From: Nymphaea colorata
Taxonomy: Eukaryota; Streptophyta; Magnoliopsida; Nymphaeales; Nymphaeaceae
NCBI RefSeq assembly: GCF_008831285.2
Contig: NC_045144.1
Location: 13,071,858 to 13,135,857 of the forward strand
DNA length: 64,000 nt
Direction: 5' to 3'
Within the stretch, counting starts at the first letter, position 1. The number at the start of each line of letters is the position of its first letter. The position numbers and the translations under genes are program-made. This document shows positions 35,885 to 47,543 of this stretch, in pieces. Below the pieces are notes generated by a model. The model made no database searches. It was not told where the DNA came from and saw nothing but the letters and a program-made list of their open reading frames with translations.

Positions 35885-36218
35885 CTATGGAACGAAAGAA
35901 ACAAATACAAATGGAAACCAGCTATAATTCAAGCAGCAACCAAAAGTTTTAAGCTGAGGCAAGAAACAACACAAAGATTGCACTAAAAGTAGAAGACAAA
36001 AGCTTTTAAAGTTCAATAAGTACTTGAGAAAACAAGGGTAACATTTATGAAGCCTAACATTAACTCAACGAGAGATGCAATAGCTCTTCCGAAGAATAGG
36101 CCAGAACACAGAAAACCACAAAACTTCCAACACGTCTAAAACAAAACATGCTAGGATCCATAAAATTGATGACATTTCTTTGTGAACACTTATGTCACAT
36201 AGGCATGGGTACAGGTAT

Positions 36219-36370
36219 GTTAGTGTCCCAGGGTTCGGATCTGGGATTGAACCTGCATTGGGTCTACTGGACTGACCCATAAATAAAGGAATAGGGAGTC
36301 CAATTAGGGTTATCGATGTAATAGGGATTTTACTCTGGTGATGGATGCTCTAACTGGGTTAGGGCAGTGC
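36219..36370 (+). repeat. Possible short LTR fragment
   Basis: Starts TGTTAGTGTCCC and contains GGACTGACCCAT and an AGGGTTATCG stretch like those in the LTR at 29105-29321. It ends where a minus-strand copia LTR begins. Weak evidence. Confidence 0.35.
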
Positions 36371-36748
36371 TGAAAACCAGAGCTGGACAGTGGCTAGAGA
36401 TGCTTCAATATCATAAACTTGAGGGCACCAGCCTCACCAAGGACTCACACAAGAAAAACCTCAAACTAAAGGTGCACAAACTTGTATTGCTGAGACTTAA
36501 AGTACAACAGAAAAACAGGCCTCACAGCCCATCCAAAGCATGTGAATAGTCATCCTTCATATAGAGGGTGACTACATAAGAAGTCATAGAACTAGACGTT
36601 GGTCTAGTTCCAACAGCTAGAACTGTAGCTGTTGGGACTAGTCAACTCCGAGTCAAAGTCAAAAAGGTCAAAACCTAAAATAAGAAACAAGAATAATGCA
36701 TAAAAAAAGGGAAAAACTACATAAAGATCCTAAGTACCAGAATATATG

Positions 36749-36779
<31 letters not shown>

Positions 36780-37116
36780 TTATTTATATAAATATATATG
36801 TATATAAAACATATATTAGCTGACTAATGTATGAAATATACAATACCTACATATATTATATTATATTATATATATATATATATATATTATAAATCTGGAC
36901 ACATAGATTCTAACACCTCGCCTCAAACTTACGGTGTAATGATTGAAAGATTGCCAAGAAGAAATTGAAACCTGACAGCAACAAGAGTCTTGGTAAAGAA
37001 ATCTCCTAATTGATATTCATATAGAACATAGGAGAGGTCAATTTTTTTCTAAAGAAACTCTTCACGAACATAGTGACAATCAGAGTACAATTTATATCGC
37101 CAACCATCATATGTTC
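36371..37116 (-). mobile_element. Copia 3' end, minus strand (LTR plus end of pol)
   Basis: LTR about 36371-36915, minus sense starting TGTTAGAATCTATG. It includes TA-rich microsatellites (36740-36890) and a hairpin at 36598-36646. Interior 36916-37116 matches the 3' end of the element at 50139 (minus-strand GTAAGTTTGAGG and the codons before it). It is cut at 37116 by R1. Confidence 0.65.
36738..36890. repeat. TA microsatellites
   Basis: Runs of TATATA with GTATATA and ATTTATTTATATAAA interruptions inside a copia LTR. Confidence 0.85.
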
Positions 37117-38469
37117 GGACAGGTATGGCAGCGTTCCAGGCAAATCTTTGTCTGGGATCAAATTTAGAGTGCGTGCTTTTCAGGATCGTTGTCTCCTATT
37201 TTGTGTTTTGTTGATTGATGTGTGCTATAATGTGCTTATTGCCACATGAATGTATGTGTGTGATTGACTGAATATGAGATTGGTTGACTGTCTTTAAATT
37301 ACTACGCGATGGCATATGCATGCTAGCAATTGTAACTGCTTAGGACAAATTAGGCGGGGTATTGAGTTGAACATCTCCTCGACCCCGATTGTGCATTAGT
37401 GAACATCCTAGTATGATATTTACATAGGACAGCTACGAGCCAAGCACGGATCGGGACTACTCTCCGTGGTTCGGCTAAGTTTTTTGTATGACGTGATTGT
37501 TATGTTTGATTGATATGAATGATATAAATTTTTCGTTAGCATTGCCATTGGACAATGATGCAATTGAATGAATTTGAAGGGTAGAAATACCCATAAAGTA
37601 TGACAGCTAGCTAAGAGTATTGATTGTATGTGTAGCCTTGTATGGATGCGTTTTGAGGTATGAATGCACTCCTGAAGTGAACCAACCTTGTGTGCTAGCT
37701 AGTTTTATTGTAAATATGCCCTCATAATGATCAATTAAGAAAGAATAATTGATGGAGGCCAGTGAGTTATGGCAATGTGTTTGGGATATGTCCCGCCCTG
37801 GCCACTGGTCTCGTCTGCTTAAAACGCATGTGGTACAAGGCCCAAGATATCGTTATGTGATGTTGATAGCCTCCAAGGTTATCAATCGGTTGAACAAATG
37901 TGCTTGGAGTATTGGGCTCCCGCCTAGCCAACTTGGGCGTCCTAGGGAAGGCTGAGCAACTCCCTTTGAAATTTACACATCCATGGATGATTGCTCTACC
38001 GCTACAGTGTGAACGGATCTGTATCGTTTCGGTCATAGGGGTTGTCTCCCAACTGTAGGTCGCCCGTGGTGTGTACACACCTGTGTTTGCACCCACAAGA
38101 GCTGTCAATTCACTGAATTGAATGTAGCATGAAGTAAATGTGTTTAAATTGGATATGATGTGTGGATTGTGGTCATTGAGAAGTCTCTACATATTGTGGA
38201 ATATGTGAGGGTCTCCCATAATAAGTCATATGATTGCATGCACTTATCATGATAGTGTAGTGTTTATGTGTTCGTATAGCTTACATCCCAGATTTGAGCC
38301 TTTACCTTAGAGAGTTAGGGATTTATCTAGTTTATTGTCATACTGCGAAGGCTAAGCTTCTGTTCTTTACCTTTTTTAGGTTTTGGCGGACCCAAGGTAG
38401 TAGGTTCATCAGATGACCGCTCAATTCCTACTGGGGAGATTTTGAGTCTCTTGTCGTGTCATGTTTTGA
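37117..38469 (+). repeat. R1 repeat, 3' part
   Basis: Same block order as 20.4-21.2 kb: TGGCAGCGTTCCAG, CTGCTTAGGACAAATT, GACCCCGATTGTGCATTAG, GAAGGGTAGAAATACCC, GGGAAGGCTGAGCAAC, GGTTGTCTCCCAACTG, GCGAAGGCTAAGC, then TTTTTTAGG and GGCGGACCC. It ends in TCTTATCTATGTC at 38469. Confidence 0.65.
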
Positions 38470-39050
38470 GTCTTATCTATGTCACATGGATGCGGTACGG
38501 TACAGGTAAAGGTACAACGGTATAGGTTCAGACACGGTAATTTTAAAAATTGTGGGTACTCGGTACGACAAATTTTATATTTTCAAAAATGATAAAATAA
38601 AAAAAAACATGAATGGTTCACTTCACTTCATTCTCAAAAAACATTTTTTGGGTAAGTGGGTACAAATCCCCTACCATTTCCTCCCCCTGAACAAGGTGGT
38701 GGAAGGAGAAGGGAGATTCTTCCCTCACTGCAGGACAACAATGCCCTTGCGTTTAGCTGGCGACTGTCTAGCAGTGCTGGCAAAAAGGCAGGCGCCGTTG
38801 TCCAACAGCGGGGGACAATCTCCATTCTCCTTCCACCACCATTTCAAACAAAAACAAAAAAAGAAAAATGAGTACATGACAGTCGCTGCTCAGGCTCCCA
38901 GCCCACACAGTGATGCATTCCAGGTATAAACTTATTTTAGATTTCTTATATTTGTCTTCGTTTCGTTCTACGCAATGCCTCCGTACACACAGTGCCTTCG
39001 TGATGCTGATGAGCAGAAACCCCCAAATATAGAAAATGAAGACAAACTGT
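38470..39050. other. Unassigned insertion with GGTAC-rich end
   Basis: Begins CATGGATGCGGTACGGTACAGG with further GGTAC words to about 38575, a layout like the subterminal repeats of DNA transposons. The middle has a GC-richer stretch (38650-38850) with a proline/glutamine-rich frame. No matching inverted end or target duplication was found, and no transposase. Confidence 0.35.
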
Positions 39051-41104
39051 AGCGTTTTATATCATTTCAGGTCGGGCTGGAGCGGGTTCAGACTCGGAAC
39101 CAAACTCCAAGCGTGAAGAGGAGCCCGACACCGGATGTCTCTTCCTCTTCGTCACTTCTCCCTCGTCTTCCTCTCTGCCTCCCTCTTTGTTGCCCTCTTA
39201 GCCGCAAGTGAGCACCGATGCAGAGAAGAAGAAGGCGGAGGATTGTGCAGTGGTGAAGGAGGTGAACAGTGGCTGCAGCGCACAGGTGATCCGTCGACGG
39301 CGGCATACAGGTGAGCCATCGTTCTCTCTCTCTGTCTCTTCTTTCTTTTCCTCTTCCCTTTCGTTGTTTCTGTCGTTTTTTTTTTCCACTGACTCGAGTC
39401 TTCTCCCTCTCTCCCGCATGGCCTTCCTCTTGCGCAACCCTCTCCCTTCTCTGTCAATGCCCTCTCTCTGCCCACACTCTCTACTGCCCGCCTATCTCTT
39501 TCTCTGCATTCTCTCTCTCTTTCTCTCGCACCTGCCCTCTCTCCCTCAGCACTCTCCGTCTGTTTTTCCCTCTTCGTCTGAACTCTTTCCCTTATGTGTG
39601 CTGCCACTCTCCTCCTCCTTCCCGACAGCTCTCTCCCACACGGTCCCTCTCCTATGCTACCCTCTCGTCTCCAGTCCCCCACACGCTCTCCCCTCTGCCC
39701 AAACTCTCTCAGTCAGTCTCCCTCTCCTCATTTTCTGTTTGCTTTCCCCTCTCCTTCAACTAAGCACTCTCCCTCTCTGCACACTCTCTCTCCCGCCAGT
39801 TTTTCCGCACTCCGAGGGTCTCCCATCTTCAGCCGAACCAGCTCTTCACTGCCAGAGGCCCTATTCTAATGGCAGACCCTCCTCTTGCATTCTTTTCGCT
39901 CTTTTTCACTATTTTTGTGGTTGTTTGATCGGACCGCAGCTTGGGGATGCCTCTTTCCCCTCATAACAACGAATAGAAGGCATTGGTGGTGGCGGCATCG
40001 TTAATTTTTGCCGAACACTTGAGGTGGCTGCCGGAAACACTACGACAGTTTGGACTCTAAGATTAGGGTGAGCGAGGCCTAATCGAGCCTAAATTGTTTA
40101 ATATTTTATGTTAGCACATGTATAATTATTGATTGATCATGCTACACTAAGATTGGAAGATTTAAAATGCATATTAGCGACGTTGTTATTTTGGGGAAAG
40201 TCTAGAACTATTTTGGAGGGGCGAAGATCCATGTCTACAATGATCTTTTTAGCATGATGAATTAATATTCGAAGCAATCAGGAAGCATGACAGAGATTGT
40301 GATGATGTGGAGAAGGTTTAGAACCGTTTTAGCGAACTCATGAAGTATGCTTTTGTTGATGTGCATGCACGTCGTTTGTTGGGAAAGAGTATGTATGTTA
40401 GGAAGACGCCTCAACTAAGGAAGCAAGGGAGAAACACGAGTGATTGGTTCAAATGAATGCAAATGAATGAAATTGAAGGGTAGTTGTACCCGTAATGTTA
40501 TGACGGATAGCTAAGAATGTTAACTATATGTGTAGCCCTCGTGTGGAGGCAATTGGAGGTATGAGTGCACTCGCGAAGTGAACCAACCTTATAAGCTAGC
40601 CGGTCGTTTTGTGAATGAATGTACTTTCATAATGATAATTGATAAATAAGAAAGAATAAGAGATGAGAGGCCAGTAGGTTGTGACTATGTGTTTGGGAGA
40701 TGTACCACCTTCGTCACTGGTTTCGCCTACTCGAAGCGTAGGCGAGGCAAAGCCCCAAGGTATTGTTGTGTGATGTGCTTGGAGCGTTGGGCTCCCGCCT
40801 TCCCAAACTAGGTGTCATAGGGAAGGCTGAGCAACTATCCTTGGAATTCACATATCCATGGATGACTGCTCTTCCGCTGCAGCGTGAATGAATCTATATC
40901 GTTTCGGGCCACCATGGGGGTTGTCTCCTAACTGTAGGTCGCCCGTGGTGTGCACGTGTTTGCACCCACAAAAAACTGTCAATTCACTAAAGCTAATGTA
41001 AATGAAAAGAATGTGAATGAAGTGATTGTAAATGATGTGTTTAGGCATGAATTGCATGTGACTATTGAATGTGTTATTGTAGTCATTCAATGGCCTTTGC
41101 ATGT

Positions 41105-41280
41105 TCATACGATGAGAGAGATAGAGCCAAAAAGGATTTTTCACTTACGTAACCCTAATCTCTTTTAAAAGAGATTAGGGCTGGCTGTAAACATTTTACA
41201 AAAAAGGTCCAATAACAATATGAAAATATTTAAAGAGCACCTCTTTAACTTTCTAATATTTCAATAAAACTCTTTTAACA
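41105..41280 (-). repeat. 3' LTR of copia C4
   Basis: Minus sense starts TGTTAAAAGAGTT. It contains the mirror words AATCTCTTTTAAAAGAGATT, a short palindrome, and ends at TCATACGATG (plus) beside CATGT. Confidence 0.9.
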
Positions 41281-41287
41281 CTCCCCC

Positions 41288-44200
41288 TCAAGCTGGAGCA
41301 TATATATCAATCATGCTCAGCTTGTTACAACATCTCAGGAAATCGCCTATAGGAAGAGCCTTGATAAGGATATCAGCTGCTTGATCTTCTGAGGAGACAT
41401 GAATAGTGCTAACAATTCCTTCTTGAACTAAGTCTCGAATATAGTGGCAATCCACTTCAATGTGTTTAGTCCTCTCATGGAAGACAGAATTGTTAGCAAT
41501 ATACGTAGCTGCCTTGTTGTCACAATACACCTTCATTGGGAGATTCACTGAAACACCCAACTCTAAAAGTAGTGATCTAACCCACGACATTTCAGCTGCA
41601 GTTTGAGTTATAGCCCTATATTCCGATTCAGCACTAGAACGAGCCACCACATTCTGCTTCTTGCTCCTCCAGGAAATAAGATTACCCCCCACAAAAACAC
41701 AAAAACCTGTAGTAGACTTTCTGTCATCTACAGACCCTGCATAATCAGCATCACTATATGCTTCGATGTCAATACATTCTCCCTTTTTGAACCATAACCC
41801 CTTTCCCGGGACTGATTTCAAGTATCTAACAATCATTAGAGCAGCATCCCAGTGAACCTTCCGGGGTTTTTCCATGAACTGGCTTAACTTATTCCCAGCA
41901 AAGCTAATGTCGGGACGAGTAACAGTCAAATATAACAGTTTCCCTATCAGGGATCGGCAGGATCTAGAGTCAAATGGCTCTGAGTCATCATCATGTATAT
42001 GAATGCGGGGATTCATGGGAAGTGTGGCAGGTTTATCCCCCAATAGTCTTGTTTCCTGCAGAAGATCAAGAACATATTTCCTTTGAGACACTACAACTCC
42101 TTTATTACTACGAGCCACCTCAATACCAAGAAAATACCGGAGTTGTCCAAGGTCTTTAGTAACAAAGTGTTGCTGTAAAAACTCCTTTGTGTGAGCTATC
42201 TCTTGATCATTTTCCCCAGTAAGAACAATATCATCCACGTAGACAATCAATATCACCATCCCTGATGAGCCTCGCTTGATAAACAATGAGTGATCAAGCT
42301 GGGATCTGCAAAATCCACACTTAGATAACACATCAGTAAGCTTTTGGAACCATGCACGAGGACTCTGCTTAAGTCCATAAATAGCCCTCTTTAATTTGCA
42401 TAACTTGGAACACTCCCTCTGTCGCTCAAAACCAGGTGGTTGCTGCATATAGACGGTTTCAGAAATGTCTCCATACAAAAAAGCATTTTTCACATCCAGT
42501 TGGAAGACAGGCCACTCTTGCTGGACAGCAAGAGATATAATCAATCGAATGGTACCCAACCCAGCCACAGGCGAAAAAGTCTCAAAGAAATCAACACCGT
42601 AAGTCTGAGTATATCCATTTGCGACAAGACGTGCCTTGAACCTTTCAACTGAACCATCAGAATGATACTTGATGGTGAATACCCATCTTGATCCAACTAC
42701 ATCACAGTGCGTCGGGGGATCTACCAAATCCCAAGTCTCCCGAGAAAGAAGAGCATCCATTTTCTCCTGCATGGCTTGTCGCCAACGTGGATCTAACAGG
42801 GCTTGATGGTGAGAAGACGGGATAACATGATTAGATAGAGCTTGATCAAACTGCACCAAACTTGTACTCAAACAATCAGTAGAGACAGAATTAGAAATAG
42901 GATGTAGTGTACACTGTCGCTTGCCTTTGCGAATGGCAATAGAGAGATCTGCTGCAAAATGGTCATCATTGAAACCTGAGTCAGTCTTATCAGTGGAGCT
43001 TACCTCTTGAGATGATGTTAGTGGACAGTTGAGAGAGGGACCTAGACGACGAGTGTAAACCAACGGAGGATCAAGGAAACATTCATGTGACCTAGGTTGA
43101 GATGGTGGAAATGACTCAAGTGACACTGGTGGAATAGGAAGAGGTACATGTACATGCATCTCAGACAAAGATGGACTTGACGATGCAAAATAAGGACGAG
43201 ACTCAAAGAAGGTAACATCCGCACTGATAATGTCTTTCTTAGTCAGGGGATCAAAGCATTTATATCCTTTTTGATTGGCTGAGTAGTCAATAAAGACACA
43301 TTTGATGGCTTGGACAGCAAGTTTATTTTTGTTTGGGCCTAGAGTATGTGTAAAGCAAGTGCATCCAAATACTTTGGGAGGTAAGTGAAATAATGGACGC
43401 CCTGGATATAGAATTTGAATGGGAATACGTTCTTGGATGGAGGAAGAGGGTAATCTATTAATGAGGTAACATGCAGTAAGAATAGCATCACCCCAAAAAT
43501 AAGCAGGCATGTGAGAATGTAGCATAAGGGTGCGAGCCACATTTAAGAGTTGCCGATGTTTGCGTTCGGCTACACCATTTTGTTGGGACGTATGCGGACA
43601 AGTATATTGAGGGTGAATTCCATGATTGGCATAAAACTGAAGCAGAATAGAAGACTTGAATTCAAGAGCATTATCAGTGCGAATATTTTTAACAATGAGA
43701 CAAAACTGAGTTTTTATTTCATTGACAAACTTTTGAAGAATACATGACTTCAGATCTTTCCCTTAACAAGAAAACCCAACTGACTCTAGTAAAATCATCA
43801 ACTAAAACAAGATAGTATCGGAAACATGACCGAAAAGGAACTCGACTAGGACCCCATACGTCCACATGAATGAGATCAAACGGACTCTGACTAGACGGAC
43901 TCTGACTAGAAGGAAAGCTGCTCCGTGTATGCTTGCCCAACTGACAAGCATCACATAAGAAGGACTCTGATGCAGGAATATCTGGAAACATGCGACGAAG
44001 TTTTGGTACTGACGGATGACCCAGTCTGAGATGCCATTGGAAAGGAGAAGGCTTTGAAGAGACTGAAGATGCAGCAACATCAACTGGGATCGACAGAAAA
44101 TAAAGTCCCTCACGTTCATGGCCGCCACCAATCATCTTCCCAGTTGGTAAGTCCTGAAAAGAACAGGAGTCAGGTTCAAAAATGACTTTACATTGTAAGT

Positions 44201-45515
44201 CGATAGCTAGCTGCTTAACAGATAACAAATTAACAGGAAACTGAGGAGCATATAACACGTGTAATAGTGCCTAAATGTGGAAGGTAGACATCACCGCTGC
44301 CCAAAACAGGAGACAGCTTGCCATCAGCCAGCCTAACATGCTATGGTGTAGAAAATCTGACAAATGATGAAAAAATCTGTGGCTGATTACAACAATGTCT
44401 AGAAGCGCCAGAATCTATCATCCATGTCATACGTGGATCATCAGTAGGAGCACCAACAGAGAATGCTGAACCTATAACAGTAGCATTGGCAAATGTAGAG
44501 GTAGATGTAGAGGCAAACCTTTGACCAAGAACACGATCATATTCATCCTTACTTAAGTTAAGAGAATATGACATAGATGTAGAAGGATCAGTAGAAGACC
44601 CAACCATAGATATTGTTGCCTTTGAATGAGTTGCTTGGGATGAAGAAGGACCTTTGTTTGTGGCGAGTCTACCTCCACGACGTCCAGAGGAAACGTTAGA
44701 ACGGAGGTGAGGATGTTTGTCCCAACAACGATCCTCTAGATGACCAATTTTGCCACAATAAGAGCACTGAAATCTGACACGTCCTACACCACGGCCTGTA
44801 CCACATCCCCTACTGCCACCAAAAGAACTGGGGACCCGTCCTCCTGATATCACAAGAGCAGAGACTGGTGTGTCTTGCGTATTCTGAGAAAGAGTGACTG
44901 CAAGACGACTCAGCCTATTATACGTGTCTGCTAGATCTGGAAGATCACTGCCTGTGAGAATTTGAGACTTTGCCACAGAGTATTCTGGAGATAAGCCAGA
45001 TAGAAACTTTGCTACCATACCAGTTTCAAAATGTGATGCATAACAATGTTGGCAAAGTGGACGAAGAGCCTTTAACCGTTCATATGCAGCAGTCAAAGTA
45101 GCAAAATACTGAGATAAATCCTGATCTCCTTATCGTATGTTGCATAGCTCTTCTTCCAATTGCAGGATTTTAATTACATTAGTAGCATGCGAATATGTCT
45201 TCCTCAAGAAAGACCACATATCCTTGGCCTTGGTGTAATATGCAATAGATGCGGCTATATGAGACTCCACACTATTCATAATCCAAGACATAACAATATA
45301 ATTATCTTCATCCCACGCAGCTATATCCCCTTTTTCTCAGTAGGTTCATCCTCCTCAAGAACATATCTTTTTTTATGCCCAGCCATAGACATCATGAACA
45401 CCCTAGACCATATTTCATAGTTTGAACCATTCAATTTTATCGTGGTTCCATAAGAGAATGAATTTCCAGCCATCTTGTATTCAATAGAACTTTCTGATTT
45501 ACTGTTTTCAGCCAT
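41288..45515 (-). pseudogene. Copia gag-pol (C4), nearly complete, several frameshifts
   Basis: From ATG 45515: gag (IKLNGSNYEIWSRVFMM), broken around 45320-45100; 45096-44341: second half of gag with zinc knuckle CSYCGKIGHLEDRCW, then protease WMIDSGASRHCC; 44258-43737: WHLRLGH and integrase DVWGPS..VDDFTR; a frameshift near 43735; then one frame to 41288 with integrase TDNALEF, RT (GSRWVFTIKYHSDG, YVDDIVLTG near 42236), RNase H (AYSDADYAGSVD) and the end IYAPA. The last 750 codons are open. The gag linker, the frame break near 43735 and a break around 44300 would prevent a full polyprotein. Confidence 0.9.
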
Positions 45516-46361
45516 AATAAATCAAGAGGACCCAGCTGGCTAGTAATATTAGAGGTATATCAAAATCACTGCAATGCAGGAGAATCTAAAAATTCTTACA
45601 GCTCCAATATCAAATCAGAAGTTCAATAAAGCAGGCAGCAACCCAGGCATAAACTCTGAATATTTCCAGCAGACACAAGCAGCAATATTGACTGAAATTT
45701 AGGCAGTAAAACAGGAAAGAAACACAGCAGACACTCAAATAATAGTTGCAGCCGATGAAGACAACACAGGCAGGAAATCTTCAAGAGACAGTAAATATTA
45801 ACTTCAACAATATCTGCCAAAGACAGCAACTACTTCCACCATCAACAAATGTATGCTGCTATTCTTAAATACAGCCACACCACATAAGACTGGTTGTCCA
45901 CGACATATGGCAAGAATCTCAACATAATCAAATGTTAGATTTCATACTTACGATCAGCAGCAGTCCACAGCTCACTAAACTTTAACTTTCAGATTTCATA
46001 TCCACAATCTATAGGACAAACTTAACATCCACGATCTATAGGATATTTTGCTCCCCACGGTCAACACAAAATCTGATCACAGCAGCCATATCATCCACAA
46101 GATTGATAAACAAGGATCTGATCACGCCTTCCACATAGGCGTGATCAGGTCCTTCCCCACTCAGCCCCCTCAACCTCTATTCTCTCACCGTCTCCTTATT
46201 GGGTGGTAAGAAAGAATAGAGGTGGGAGATGAAAAAGAGGGAGAAAGGAAGAGATCACCGGAGGGAGAGGTCACCGGAGTGTTCACCGGAGAGCCGCCGG
46301 AGAGAGAGGTCGCCGGAGGAAGAGGTGGCTGGAAAAGCTCACTTGGCTGGCTCTGATACCA

Positions 46362-46536
46362 TGATACGATGAGAGAGATAGAGCCAAAAAGGATTCTTCA
46401 CTTACATAACCCTAATCTCTTTTAAAAGAGATTAGGCTGGCTGTAAACATTTTACAAAAAAGGTCCAATAACAATATGAAAATATTTAAAGAGCACCTCT
46501 CTAACTTTCTAATATTTCAATAAAACTCTTTTAACA
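46362..46536 (-). repeat. 5' LTR of copia C4
   Basis: Pairs with 41105-41280. Its inner edge is followed on the minus strand by TGGTATCAGAGCC. Confidence 0.9.
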
Positions 46537-47009
46537 CATGTCGTGGTATATGTGAGGGGCTTCCATGACAAGTCATGTGACTATATGCCCTATCACGTCA
46601 TGATAGTGATTTGTTTTCGTAATTGTTTATCCTAGATTTGAGCCCTTACCTAAAAGGGTTAGGGAATTATCTGGGATGTTGCCATACTGCGAAGGCTAAG
46701 CCTTCTGTTGTTTTATTTTTCAGGTTTTGACGGACCTGGGGCAACAGGTTGATCAGATGGCCAAACTCACATCCTACTGGAGAGGTTTTGGGTCAATTGT
46801 AGTGCCGACGCATCATGTTTTGGTCTTATTGATGTCTTGTTTTTGTTAGACATCAATGTTGTGATTTGGGGCATTTTTGTCATACGTGTTATTGACAAAT
46901 ATGAAGTGAATTTTATACTAACTGACTTTATTATATAATGGAAAGTTTGCCCCATTGTCTTTGACTTGCATAGCTCATTTTCTTTTGATTCGTTGCATAG
47001 CAGCAAAAA

Positions 47010-47165
47010 AACACAGTACCCGATCCAAACAAAAAAATTTCTTCGATTTTATACAATGATCTAGCGTCGAGCCCTGCTGCAGAGCTCGACGCTAGATCAT
47101 TACTGCTTCAGTGTACCCGAGTACTGAAGCGGGTACGTGAGGCAAATTCACGTACCCGTGTCACG
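47010..47165. other. Three adjacent perfect hairpins
   Basis: Inverted repeats 47055-47072 / 47084-47101 (18-bp perfect arms around TAGCGTCGAGC, 11-base loop), 47105-47112 / 47123-47130 (8-bp arms), and 47130-47140 / 47148-47158 (11-bp arms CGGGTACGTGA, 7-base loop). The block separates two overlapping copies of the R1 3' end. No coding potential. Could be a small foldback element. Confidence 0.75.
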
Positions 47166-47261
47166 TAGAGTCTCATTGATGTTTTGTTTATGTTAGACAT
47201 AAATGTTGTGGTTTTAGGACATTTTTTTCATGTGTATTATTGAGAAATATGAAGTGGTTTT

Positions 47262-47543
47262 TGTTAGAATATCACGTAATAGGGAACCGGGTCCGGATAT
47301 GAACCCGGCACCCATGGGCACGAGAACCGAGGATGGCTCAGTGCCCTAGGCGGGTTTCCTCTCCCTCTTATTTTCTGATCAAGGATTGTAATCAGTTGAT
47401 TAAGTGATAATAGACTCTCTCTCCTAGGGTTGCGGTTTTGCCCCTAGGTTAGAGCTTCTTCGTGGTTTTTTTCCTCTTCTTAAGGTTTTCCACGTATATC
47501 TTGTGTTGCTTCTTCGTTTCTTCTTCCGTTGCGTGTTTCTACA
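47262..47543 (+). repeat. 5' LTR of copia C5
   Basis: Starts TGTTAGAATATCACG and ends GTTTCTACA directly before the tRNA-Met primer site. Confidence 0.93.

Larger units (their letters stand above)
41105..46536 (-). mobile_element. Ty1/copia element (C4), both LTRs, 5-bp target duplication
   Basis: 5432 bases. LTRs of about 176 bp (41105-41280 and 46362-46536) differ at few positions. The duplication is CATGT at 41100-41104 and 46537-46541. On the minus strand the primer site TGGTATCAGAGCC lies at 46361-46349 and the polypurine tract TTGAGGGGGAG next to 41281. One gag-pol region, damaged at several points. Inserted in R1. Confidence 0.93.
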
